This document shows, piece after piece, positions 1-10,365 of a stretch of DNA of 64,000 bases. The stretch lies in assembly GCF_010729665.1 (NCBI RefSeq), contig NZ_AP022610.1, positions 3,162,001 through 3,226,000 on the forward strand. Reading direction: 5' to 3'. A program made the translations under genes and the position numbers. Origin of the DNA: Mycolicibacterium madagascariense (GTDB lineage: Bacteria > Actinomycetota > Actinomycetes > Mycobacteriales > Mycobacteriaceae). How positions within the stretch are numbered: the stretch's first letter is position 1; the number at the start of each line of letters is the position of its first letter. The notes beneath the pieces were generated by a model. It was given only the letters and a program-made list of their open reading frames with translations, did not search any database and was not told the DNA's origin.

Positions 1-1
1 G

Positions 2-733
2 ACCATTCCCGTGACGTCGCGCGACGAGTTCGGCGATCTCACCGTGGCGTTCAACGACATGAGCCGCAACCTCGCCATCAAGGAGGACCTCCTCAACGAG
101 CAGCGCCGCGAGAACGACCGCATCATGTTGTCGCTCATGCCCGAACAGGTCGTCGCGCGCTACCGCGACGGCGAGGAGAACATCGCCCAGGACCACCAGG
201 ACGTGACCGTCATCTTCGCCGACGTCGTCGGACTCGACGAGCTGTCGCGGAACCTGACGTCGGATGAGTCGCTGGCGATCGTGAACAAGCTGGTGCGCCA
301 ATTCGATTCGGCCGCGGAGAGCCTCGGCATCGAACGGGTGCGCACCCTGCACAACGGGTACCTGGCCAGCTGCGGCCTGAACGTGCCGCGCATCGACAAC
401 GTCCGGCGGACCGTCGACTTCGCCTTGGAGATGCATCGCATCGTCGACCGGTTCAACGGCGAGGGCGAGCACTCCCTGCGACTGCGTGCCGGCATCGACA
501 CCGGGCGGGTCAGCAGCGGGCTCGTCGGCAAGGCCAGTCTGGTCTACGACATGTGGGGCGGCGCAGTCGACTTGGCCTATCAGGTACAGAGCGGCTCGCC
601 CCAACCCGGGGTCTACGTCACCGCCGACGTGTACGACGCCATGCACGACACCCGGCAGTTCACCGCCGCGGGCGAGGTGATCGTCGACGGCGAGGCGAAG
701 ACCGTCTGGCGTCTGGTGGAGCGTCAATCGTGA
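2..733 (+). CDS. HAMP-linked class III adenylate/guanylate cyclase homologue, 3' part
   Basis: The frame is open from the first bases, so the N-terminal part lies outside the window. What remains is the end of a HAMP linker (residues TSRDEFGDL, then a helical connector) and a whole class III cyclase homology domain. The first metal-binding Asp is present in the FADVVG motif (codon 221-223). Other catalytic positions differ: the usual Lys...Gly-Asp reads R-T-L-H-N (341-355), replacing the second metal Asp with Asn. The transition-state Asn/Arg pair in the WGxxVN motif reads Asp (569-571) and Gln (581-583). Known family: M. tuberculosis has a similar cyclase (Rv2435c) next to an MscS/cNMP gene (Rv2434c). 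Inference: weak or no cyclase activity, perhaps a regulatory domain. The stop overlaps the next start by 4 bp. Confidence 0.85.
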   Translation, partial: TIPVTSRDEFGDLTVAFNDMSRNLAIKEDLLNEQRRENDRIMLSLMPEQVVARYRDGEENIAQDHQDVTVIFADVVGLDELSRNLTSDESLAIVNKLVRQFDSAAESLGIERVRTLHNGYLASCGLNVPRIDNVRRTVDFALEMHRIVDRFNGEGEHSLRLRAGIDTGRVSSGLVGKASLVYDMWGGAVDLAYQVQSGSPQPGVYVTADVYDAMHDTRQFTAAGEVIVDGEAKTVWRLVERQS

Positions 734-2130
734 CCCCGGTGGTCGACTCGTCGTGGTTCTACTGGGCGGTCGGCGTCGCGATCGGCCTGCCGATCTGTCT
801 CGTCGCCCTCACCGAACTCCGTGTCGCGCTGACCCGGCGCAGCAGCGGTCTGGCGCGCCCGGTCGGGATGATCCGCAACTACGTGCTGCCGCTGGCGGCC
901 CTGCTCCTGCTGCTCGTCAAGGCCACCGAGGTGCCCGCCCAGGCCACGCCCGTGCGCATCGTGTCGACCGTGCTGGGCTTCGTGGTCCTGGTGCTCGTGC
1001 TGTCGGGACTCAACGCGACGTTCTTCCAGGGTGCACCGGAAGGCAGTTGGCGCAACCGACTTCCGTCGATCTTCCTCGACGTCGCGCGCTTCGTCGTCAT
1101 CGCCGTCGGCCTGGCGATCATCTTCTCCTACATCTGGGGCGCCAACGTCGGCGGCCTCTTCACCGCGCTGGGCATCACGTCGATCGTGCTCGGTCTGACC
1201 CTCCAGAACTCCGTCGGCCAGATCATCTCCGGTCTGCTGCTGCTCTTCGAACAGCCGTTCCGCATCGGCGACTGGGTCGATACGCCCTCGGCGCGCGGCC
1301 GCGTCGTCGAAGTCAATTGGCGCGCAACGCACATCGACACCGGCAGCGGCCTGCAGATCATGCCCAACTCGGTGTTGGCCGCCGCATCGTTCACCAACCT
1401 GAGTCGCCCCACGGGCGAGCACACGCTGTCGGTGACCACGGAGTTCGGGGAGACCGACCCGCCCGACGACGTCTGCCGGCTGCTGGAGCGGGTCGCCGCC
1501 GACCTCCCCCAGCTGCGCCCCGGTGCGGTGCCGACGAGCGCGGTGGCGGGCGCCGGTGAGTATCAGACGTCGATCCCGTTGCGCAGCCCGGCGGACGCCG
1601 CGCTCGCCAAGACGACCTTCCTGCGCTGGATCTGGTACGCCGCACGCCGGTCCGGGCTGCGCCTCGGCGGCGTGGAGGACGACTTCGCCACCCCGGAGCG
1701 TGTGGAGCGGTCGCTGCGGATCGTCGCTCCGACGTTGCGGCTCAACGATTCCGACCGCGAGACCCTGCTCGCCGGCGCACGCCTCACCCGCTACGGCGCC
1801 GACGAGACCATCCAGTCGCCCGGCCAGATCCCCACCCGCATGACGTTCATCGTGAACGGCCGGGTGCGGCTGGTCGCGAAGCGCGTCGACGGCGCCGTGG
1901 TGCCGGTGCGCACCGTCGACGCGGGCGACTTCATCGGGTCCACGGCGCTGACCCGCGAGCCGGTGACCTCCGGCGCGTACGCGGTCGACGAGGTCACCGT
2001 ACTCCAGGTCGACCGCGAGCACATGGAGCAGCTGGTCCTGCGAAAGCCGCTGCTGCTGCAGGACATCGGCCGCACCATCGAAGAACGCGACGACGACGTG
2101 CGGCGCGCACTGGCCGCTGCCGGCGACTGA
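730..2130 (+). CDS. MscS-family mechanosensitive channel with C-terminal cNMP-binding-like domain
   Basis: The GTG start at 730 overlaps the cyclase stop (GTGA), so the two are translationally coupled; the product is 466 aa. The N-terminal third holds about five hydrophobic segments, ending in the pore-like stretch rich in Gly and Ala (ALGITSIVLGLTLQNS). The MscS beta domain follows (FRIGDWVDT, then IMPNS). The last ~120 residues look like a cyclic-nucleotide-binding domain, but the phosphate-binding cassette is altered: the usual Gly-Glu reads Gly-Ser (1936-1941) and no PR[ST]A motif follows. Family knowledge: MscS-CNB channels are gated or modulated by ligand. Inference: with a degenerate cyclase beside it, this domain may sense something other than cAMP or work by direct protein contact. 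Confidence 0.9.
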   Translation: MTPVVDSSWFYWAVGVAIGLPICLVALTELRVALTRRSSGLARPVGMIRNYVLPLAALLLLLVKATEVPAQATPVRIVSTVLGFVVLVLVLSGLNATFFQGAPEGSWRNRLPSIFLDVARFVVIAVGLAIIFSYIWGANVGGLFTALGITSIVLGLTLQNSVGQIISGLLLLFEQPFRIGDWVDTPSARGRVVEVNWRATHIDTGSGLQIMPNSVLAAASFTNLSRPTGEHTLSVTTEFGETDPPDDVCRLLERVAADLPQLRPGAVPTSAVAGAGEYQTSIPLRSPADAALAKTTFLRWIWYAARRSGLRLGGVEDDFATPERVERSLRIVAPTLRLNDSDRETLLAGARLTRYGADETIQSPGQIPTRMTFIVNGRVRLVAKRVDGAVVPVRTVDAGDFIGSTALTREPVTSGAYAVDEVTVLQVDREHMEQLVLRKPLLLQDIGRTIEERDDDVRRALAAAGD

Positions 2131-2200
2131 CGTTTGCTGAACTAGCGCGTCCCGGCGAAACGCCCACGCAGCGCGGTATTTCCACAGGTCACGCGGTTGG

Positions 2201-2296
2201 GGCGCGGTAGGTCTCCGCGCCGAGTCGAAATCGTTAGCCAACCGCGACGTCGTAATACCGCGTTGGAGGGCGAAGCGAGTCACATCCACGTGATTC
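2201..2296 (+). promoter_or_regulatory. Upstream region of the Ag85 gene with inverted repeats
   Basis: Two dyads are visible between the channel gene and the Ag85 gene. GGCGCGG (2201-2207) and CCGCGCC (2215-2221) can form a 7-bp stem with no T run. An imperfect inverted repeat at 2277-2296 pairs GAGTCAC with GTGATTC across a 6-base centre. GCGGTATT (2172-2179) also recurs inverted as AATACCGC near 2252. No clear -10/-35 pair was identified; the dyads may be operator or mRNA structure. Confidence 0.3.
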
Positions 2297-2337
2297 ACTA
2301 ACGCTCGCAAAGCAACGGCGATTGCTTGGACACATAG

Positions 2338-3363
<1,026 letters not shown>

Positions 3364-3387
3364 TCCTCGGCACCACCAGTAAGGCCA

Positions 3388-3423
3388 GGAAGCCTGCCGT
3401 CACCCCCCGGACGGCAGGCTTCC
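3388..3423. terminator. Rho-independent terminator, probably bidirectional
   Basis: A perfect 14-bp stem (3388-3401 with 3410-3423) has an 8-base C-rich loop and is followed by TTCTTTG. It lies between the convergent Ag85 gene and the MDR oxidoreductase gene, so it can serve both. Confidence 0.85.
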
Positions 3424-3440
3424 TTCTTTGGTCGGGCGTC

Positions 3441-4394
3441 TCACCCCATGCGGAGGATCAGCTTCCCCCGGGTATGGCGTTCCTCCAGGGTGCGGTAGGC
3501 GTCCCGGACGTCGTCGAGCGGGAACACCGCGGCGATCGGGACGTCGAGATCGCCTGCGGCGACGAGGTCGGCCAGCTCCGCGAGCACCGCGGCGCTCGAC
3601 GCGGCGGCCGTGCCCTCGGCCTGGACACCGAAGCGCTCGACCGCCGCGAAGTCGATGATGGTGTCGACCCGCTCTGGAGCGATTCCCAACTGCTCCACGG
3701 CGAGTTCGACGTAACCGCCGCCGAACAGGTCGACGAAGGCGTCGACCCGGCCCGTGGGCGAGGCGGCCGTCAGGCGTGCGGCCAGGTCGTCGCCGTAGTT
3801 GACCGGAATCACCCCGTGGGCCGTCAACCATTCGTCGTTCGACGGCCCCGCGATGCCGAGAACCGTTGCGCCCGTTCGTCTTGCGAGCTGCACGGCAATG
3901 GTGCCGACGCCACCCGCCGCGCCCGAGACCGCCACCACGTCGGTCGCCGTCAGACGCACCGAGCGCACGGCGCCGTACGCGGCCGCCCCCGCGATGTAGA
4001 GACCGCCCGCCACCTCCCACGGCACGGCCGCCGGCTTGCGGGTCACCTGCTCGGCGGGGACGGCGACGAATTCGGCGTGACTCGACCGGTCGAGGGAGAA
4101 CCCGAGCACCTCGTCGCCAACGCCCAACGAGTCGACGCCGACGGAATCGACGCCATCGCCGAGCGCCTCCACCACCCCCGCGAAGTCACTGCCCTGGCCC
4201 GACGGGAACGTCGCGGGCCATCGGTCGTGGAGCGCGCCGCGCCGGATCATCGCCTCGCCCGGATTGATGCCCGCCGTCACCACCCGAACGAGTACCTCCC
4301 CGGCGCCGGGGACCGGACGCGGTACCTCGCGCACCTCGAGGACGTCGACGTCGCCGTAGGAATCGAACTGCACTGCCTTGGATGTGACCGTCAT
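3441..4394 (-). CDS. Zinc-independent MDR-family NADP-dependent oxidoreductase (quinone reductase-like)
   Basis: A 317-aa medium-chain dehydrogenase/reductase. The N-terminal GroES-like fold begins TSKAVQFDSYGDVDVLEVREV. The Rossmann part carries the nucleotide motif SGAAGGVGTIAVQLA (about residues 150-165), typical of NADPH-binding quinone oxidoreductases. Neither the catalytic Cys/His zinc ligands nor the four-Cys structural zinc loop is present. The C-terminus (YRTLEERHTRGKLILRMG) is family-typical. It probably reduces quinones or enones with NADPH; the substrate is unknown. It is divergently transcribed from the next membrane-protein gene and convergent with Ag85. Confidence 0.85.
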   Translation of the reverse strand: MTVTSKAVQFDSYGDVDVLEVREVPRPVPGAGEVLVRVVTAGINPGEAMIRRGALHDRWPATFPSGQGSDFAGVVEALGDGVDSVGVDSLGVGDEVLGFSLDRSSHAEFVAVPAEQVTRKPAAVPWEVAGGLYIAGAAAYGAVRSVRLTATDVVAVSGAAGGVGTIAVQLARRTGATVLGIAGPSNDEWLTAHGVIPVNYGDDLAARLTAASPTGRVDAFVDLFGGGYVELAVEQLGIAPERVDTIIDFAAVERFGVQAEGTAAASSAAVLAELADLVAAGDLDVPIAAVFPLDDVRDAYRTLEERHTRGKLILRMG

Positions 4395-4483
4395 GACAGC
4401 TACGACAGGTCAGCGCGCACGGCTATTCCTTCGCGGCTTCCAGGCACGGCTTTCGAGGCAGGGCTTCGACCACGCCCGTGCCC

Positions 4484-4489
4484 TACAGT
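4484..4489 (+). promoter_or_regulatory. Candidate -10 element (TACAGT), near-leaderless start
   Basis: TACAGT matches the mycobacterial TANNNT -10 and ends 6 bases before the GTG at 4496. That spacing would give a leaderless transcript for the following gene and favours 4496 over the in-frame GTG at 4478. Confidence 0.4.
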
Positions 4490-4495
4490 GAGCGC

Positions 4496-5116
4496 GTGAC
4501 CGAACCGGCGGAGACGACGCGCCGGTCGATGCGGCCCGTCCTGCAGACGGTGCTCGTGGACGTCGCCCCTCCGCTGGTCGCCTACTACGGATTGCGGGCC
4601 GCGGGCGCCTCCGAGTACGCGGCGCTGCTGACGGCCACCGTCGTGTCGGGGATCCGAGTCGTCTACGGCGTGGTCAGGAGTCGTCGGCTCGATCCGTTCG
4701 CCATCTACCTGCTGCTGACCTTCGGCCTGAGCCTGATCGTGGGCCTGTCCACCACCAACCCACGGTCGATCCTGGTGGGCAATACGTTCGTCAACGGCAT
4801 CGGCGGGCTGATCTTCATGGGCAGCTGCTTCGTCGGGACGCCGCTGACCCAGGTCGTCGGCGACCGGTTTCGCAAGCCCGGGGACGCCGTTCCGAACGCC
4901 GCGGAGGCGCGCGCAATCCGCCGCGTCCACGTTCAGCTCTCGGCGATGTGGGGCATCGGGCTGCTGCTCGAAGTCGCCATCCGCCTGGTGGTCATCGCCC
5001 ACTACTCCGTCGACGTCGCCAACGGCGTGAACTCGGCGATCACCTTCCCCGTGATCGGGCTGCTGGTGGTGGCGACCATCGTCGTCGGGCGGCGCCGCGC
5101 GCGAGCCACGGCCTGA
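4496..5116 (+). CDS. VC0807-like multipass membrane protein
   Basis: A 206-aa membrane protein with five or six hydrophobic segments (for example residues ~45-65, 75-95, 100-120, 150-175 and 180-200) and a basic C-terminus (GRRRARATA). It resembles proteins annotated as the VC0807 family, which have no established biochemical role. The start at GTG 4496 is preferred because it follows a -10-like TACAGT and no Shine-Dalgarno is visible; GTG 4478 would add six residues. It stands alone between a divergent MDR gene and the lon promoter. Confidence 0.7.
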   Translation: MTEPAETTRRSMRPVLQTVLVDVAPPLVAYYGLRAAGASEYAALLTATVVSGIRVVYGVVRSRRLDPFAIYLLLTFGLSLIVGLSTTNPRSILVGNTFVNGIGGLIFMGSCFVGTPLTQVVGDRFRKPGDAVPNAAEARAIRRVHVQLSAMWGIGLLLEVAIRLVVIAHYSVDVANGVNSAITFPVIGLLVVATIVVGRRRARATA

Positions 5117-5145
5117 CCCGGGGGAACAAACGACCCCGTCCCATA

Positions 5146-5166
5146 GTTGAGCGCATCAGGCTGAAC
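5146..5166 (+). promoter_or_regulatory. HAIR-like element (HspR operator) upstream of lon
   Basis: GTTGAGC-N7-GCTGAAC is an inverted repeat with one mismatch between its arms, and it has the 7-base spacing of the HAIR consensus (CTTGAGT-N7-ACTCAAG). It ends 12 bases before the lon ATG and next to its GGAGG ribosome site. Known: lon belongs to the HAIR/HspR heat-shock regulon in Streptomyces. Inference: HspR represses lon here too. Confidence 0.6.
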
Positions 5167-5178
5167 TTTGGAGGATGA

Positions 5179-7500
<2,322 letters not shown>

Positions 7501-7509
7501 CCGCATCCG

Positions 7510-7539
7510 CAGCGGGGTCGACTACGGTCGGCCCCGCTG
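7510..7539. terminator. GC-rich hairpin between convergent lon and HTH gene
   Basis: An 11-bp stem with one G-T pair (7510-7520 with 7529-7539) and an 8-base loop overlaps the last codons of the minus-strand gene. It follows lon by 10 bases. There is no strong T run, but hairpin-only terminators are common in mycobacteria. Confidence 0.55.
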
Positions 7540-7917
7540 TCGTGTGCTGAACCGCCGGTGCAGTTGCTGTCTCGCAACACCGAGCACGATGCCGATCTCA
7601 CCCCAGGAGAGTCCGGCGGTGCGCGCCGCCACGACTGCCGCGTCGTACCGCTCCCGCGCGTTCCTCAGCGCGTCGCGGGCGTCGCCGAGTTCGCGCCGAC
7701 AGCGGCCGGTCCACACGTCGGCCCTGACCGCATCGGGTCGGACCGGCTCGGCGGACTCGTCGGCGAAGTCGAGGTCGTCGAATTCCTCGAGTTCGTCGCC
7801 TCCTCCCGCCGTGCCGGAATCGTGTGCATCCGGGTCACTTCCGAACTGCTCGGCGATGCGGCGGCGGATCTCTAGCAGTTCGGGGTCGTTCTCCCACCAG
7901 GGCGTCGGTGTCGTCAC
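7522..7917 (-). CDS. Small acidic protein with C-terminal helix-turn-helix
   Basis: A 131-aa protein from a GTG start. The N-terminal half is acidic and low-complexity (DELEEFDDLDFADES). A helical, Arg-rich segment (~70-95) precedes a C-terminal helix-turn-helix (TAGLSWGEIGIVLGVARQQLHRRF, about 100-123) resembling sigma-factor region 4 or RNA-polymerase-binding HTHs. No named family is recognised. It is divergent from the LLM gene across the 20-bp repeat array (7981-8235), so it is the nearest candidate to bind those repeats; that link is inference from position only. Confidence 0.7.
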   Translation of the reverse strand: MTTPTPWWENDPELLEIRRRIAEQFGSDPDAHDSGTAGGGDELEEFDDLDFADESAEPVRPDAVRADVWTGRCRRELGDARDALRNARERYDAAVVAARTAGLSWGEIGIVLGVARQQLHRRFSTRQRGRP

Positions 7918-7980
7918 GTGCGCAGTATCGGACGTGGGGGTGACACCGCACGCCGCTCTCAGGACGCCACCCGACTGCGG

Positions 7981-8235
7981 ACCGTCATCATTCGTTGACG
8001 ACCGTCACCATTCGTTGACGACCGTCACCATTCGTTGACGACCGTCACCATTTGTTGACGCCCGGCAACCGGCACTCGGCTCCAGACTGCCCGCGGCGCC
8101 GGCACTACCCGCCTGCGGACCGTCATCATCCGTTGACGACCGTCATCAATTGATGACGCCCGCCAACTGGCACTCACCACCAGACAGCCCCATCGCTGGC
8201 ACCACTCGCCGCCACGCCGTCATCATGGGGTGACG
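7981..8235. repeat. Array of seven 20-bp dyad repeats in a 352-bp intergenic region
   Basis: The region 7918-8269 has no gene. It holds 20-bp units at 7981, 8001, 8021 and 8041 (head to tail), then 8119 and 8139, then 8216. Each reads close to ACCGTCAYCATTCGTTGACG with inverted arms CGTCA/TGACG. The unit at 8139 contains the perfect 18-bp palindrome CGTCATCAATTGATGACG (8141-8158). The unit groups are separated by two related spacers of 58 and 57 bases (8061-8118, 8159-8215), giving a higher-order period near 78. The bases before 7981 resemble the end of a spacer. A 20-base period is not a multiple of three, so coding use is unlikely. The array fits multiple operators or iterons between divergent genes. 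Confidence 0.9.
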
Positions 8236-8269
8236 CCCCCGACAGCAGCAGCGAAGCGGAGACCACCAG

Positions 8270-9292
8270 ATGCCCAGACGCGGCGAGCCCCTGCGCAAGC
8301 TCGGTTTCCTGACCATCGGGCGGTTCGACGCCGACGATCCGGGCCCGGGCATCGAGGAGACCCTCGAGGTCATCACGCGCGCCGAGCACCTCGGTTTCGA
8401 CAGCGTGTGGTTGCGCGACCGCCACCTCCAGCCGGGCATCTCCTCACCGGTCGCCATCATGGCGGCCGCCAGCCAGCGCACGTCGCGCATCGAACTGGGC
8501 ACCGCGGTGATCCCACTGGGGCTGGAGAATCCGTTCCGGCTGGCCGAAGACCTGGCGACCGTCGACATCCTGTCCGGCGGACGGATCAATCCCGGCGTCT
8601 CGGTCGGTACGCCGATGATGTACGACCACTACAAGACCGCGCTCTATCCCGATACCCATGCGCTGGAGGACTTCTCGAAGGAGCGCGTGCTGCGTCTGCT
8701 GCGCTGTCTACGTGGTGAGCCGGTCAGCGACTTCGAGGGCACGGTCGGCATCGAGCAGTTCACCAACCGCATCCAGCCGCATTCGCCGGGGCTGGCCGAC
8801 CGCGTCTGGTACGGCGGGGGCCGGGAGTCCGCGATCTGGGCCGCTGGGCAGGGCATCAACTATCTGACGAGTTCGGTCGTCACCACCGAGGGCACCGAAT
8901 CGCACGACTTCGCCACGATTCAGGGCGAGCACATCGACGCCTTCCTCGCCAACCACCCCCATCCCGAATCCGCAAGGGTGTCACAGGGTTTGGTGGTCAT
9001 TCCGACGGACTCGGCGACCGACGACCAGATTCGGCGCTACCGCGAGTACGCCGCGGGCCGGTTCGACCGCACCAGGTCACCGCAGGGCGCGCGGGGCATC
9101 CTGTTCTCCCCCGACTTCGTCGGCACGTCGGACGAACTCGCCGACCACCTGTTCGACCACGCCGGCTTCCAGCGGGCCACCGAGACCGCCTTCGCACTGC
9201 CCTTCAGCTTCGAGGAGGACGACTACCGGCAGATCATCACCGATCTGGCCGAGAAGCTCGGACCTCGCCTTGGCTGGCAGCCCAAGGACTAG
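8270..9292 (+). CDS. LLM-class F420-dependent oxidoreductase
   Basis: A 340-aa luciferase-like TIM-barrel oxidoreductase. Visible family features are the N-terminal GFLTIGRF strand, AEHLGFDSVWLRDRH (about 38-52), the LGTAVIPL strand and the LSGGRINPGVSVG loop that usually contacts the F420 or FMN phosphate. Substrate unknown. The ATG at 8270 lies 34 bases after the last 20-bp repeat, so the array may control this gene. The downstream TfoX-like gene starts 10 bases after the stop and is probably co-transcribed. Confidence 0.85.
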   Translation: MPRRGEPLRKLGFLTIGRFDADDPGPGIEETLEVITRAEHLGFDSVWLRDRHLQPGISSPVAIMAAASQRTSRIELGTAVIPLGLENPFRLAEDLATVDILSGGRINPGVSVGTPMMYDHYKTALYPDTHALEDFSKERVLRLLRCLRGEPVSDFEGTVGIEQFTNRIQPHSPGLADRVWYGGGRESAIWAAGQGINYLTSSVVTTEGTESHDFATIQGEHIDAFLANHPHPESARVSQGLVVIPTDSATDDQIRRYREYAAGRFDRTRSPQGARGILFSPDFVGTSDELADHLFDHAGFQRATETAFALPFSFEEDDYRQIITDLAEKLGPRLGWQPKD

Positions 9293-9301
9293 CGTCGACG
9301 C

Positions 9302-9631
9302 ATGGCGTACGACGAGGACCTCGCCAACCGCATTCGCGAGCTCGTGGCGGCCGAGCACGCCGAGGAGAAGCGGATGTTCGGCGGGTTGGCATTCCTGATC
9401 AACGGCAACATGTCCGTCGCCGCGAGCGGCCGCGGTGGCCTGATGGTGCGGGTGCCACCCGAGGACACCGCCGCGCTGCTCGCACGCAAGCACGTCGAGC
9501 CAATGGTGATGGCGGGGCGCGAGACTCGCGGTTGGGTCAGGGTGGCACCCGAGGGGATCGCCACGAAGCGCCAGTTGCAGTCCTGGGTGACGCGCGGTGT
9601 CGTCTACGCCAGGAGCCTGCCGCCGAAATAG
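9302..9631 (+). CDS. TfoX/Sxy N-terminal-domain protein
   Basis: A 109-aa protein matching the TfoX/Sxy N-terminal fold: MAYDEDLANRIRELV, then EKRMFGGLAFLINGNMSVA, then a conserved pattern ending RSLPPK. The family is named for competence regulators in gamma-proteobacteria, but single-domain actinobacterial members have no proven role. It follows the LLM gene by 9 bases. Confidence 0.85.
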   Translation: MAYDEDLANRIRELVAAEHAEEKRMFGGLAFLINGNMSVAASGRGGLMVRVPPEDTAALLARKHVEPMVMAGRETRGWVRVAPEGIATKRQLQSWVTRGVVYARSLPPK

Positions 9632-9668
9632 CGGTTTTTGCCACCGCGGCGTCGGGTATCACGCCGCC

Positions 9669-10310
9669 ATGGCGAAAGACTCCCCGCGCGAGATCGTGAA
9701 GCGGCTATTGGCCACGGCCGGTACGACCTATGCGCACGAAGCAGGCATCACCATGAAGGACACGCCGATGCCGCTGTTCCAGCTCCTCGTCCTGTGCATG
9801 CTTGCCAGCAAGCCCATCGACGCGAACCTCGCCGTCGCCGCCGCCCGCGAGTTGTTCCACGAGGGCCTTCGCACCCCTGAGGCGGTGCGAAAGGCGGAGC
9901 GTCACACCATGATCGACGCATTCGGGCGCGCAAGTTACACCCGCTACGACGAGAGTTCGGCCACGCGGTTGGCCGAGCTGGCCCAGGCGGTGGGCGACGA
10001 CTACGACGACGATCTGCGCGCGCTCGCCGAAGCGGCCGACGGTGACCCCGCCACGGCAGCCAAGCTCCTGCAGGGCTTCAAGGGCATCGGGGCGACCGGT
10101 TCCGACATCTTCCTGCGCGAGGTCCAGGACACCTGGACGTGGGTGCGACCGTACTTCGACGACCGAGCCCGCGACGCCGCCCAGCAACTCGGCTTGCCCA
10201 CCGACTCCCAGGAACTGGGCGCACTGGCCACCGGCGGCACCGCCGAACTCGCCGCCGCCCTGGTGCGAGCATCCCTCGACGACGACGTGCGCACCGCCGT
10301 CGCCGGTTGA
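9669..10310 (+). CDS. HhH-containing endonuclease III-like protein
   Basis: A 213-aa all-helical protein related to the HhH-GPD superfamily of DNA base-excision enzymes. The helix-hairpin-helix is visible at about 137-155 (LLQGFKGIGATGSDIFLREV). In endonuclease III the hairpin is followed by the catalytic Asp in a VDTH-like motif; here the matching stretch (TWVRPYFDDRARDAA) gives no clear equivalent. The four-Cys iron-sulfur cluster is absent. It may be a divergent glycosylase or a DNA-binding relative. ATG 9669 is chosen over upstream in-frame codons because the family N-terminus (MAKDSPREIVKRLL) begins here. Confidence 0.7.
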   Translation: MAKDSPREIVKRLLATAGTTYAHEAGITMKDTPMPLFQLLVLCMLASKPIDANLAVAAARELFHEGLRTPEAVRKAERHTMIDAFGRASYTRYDESSATRLAELAQAVGDDYDDDLRALAEAADGDPATAAKLLQGFKGIGATGSDIFLREVQDTWTWVRPYFDDRARDAAQQLGLPTDSQELGALATGGTAELAAALVRASLDDDVRTAVAG

Positions 10311-10365
10311 ACCTCGGCCGCCGCGACGGCCAGAATGGACGCCGACCGTCCGACGGAGCGGGGGC

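Noticed and set aside
7981..8235. CRISPR array
   Set aside because: Repeat units are mostly directly adjacent with no unique spacers, the two longer spacers are related to each other, and no cas gene is nearby.
9630..9650. Small hairpin GCGGT/ACCGC after the TfoX-like gene as a terminator
   Set aside because: The stem is only five base pairs with its T run in the loop, not after the stem.
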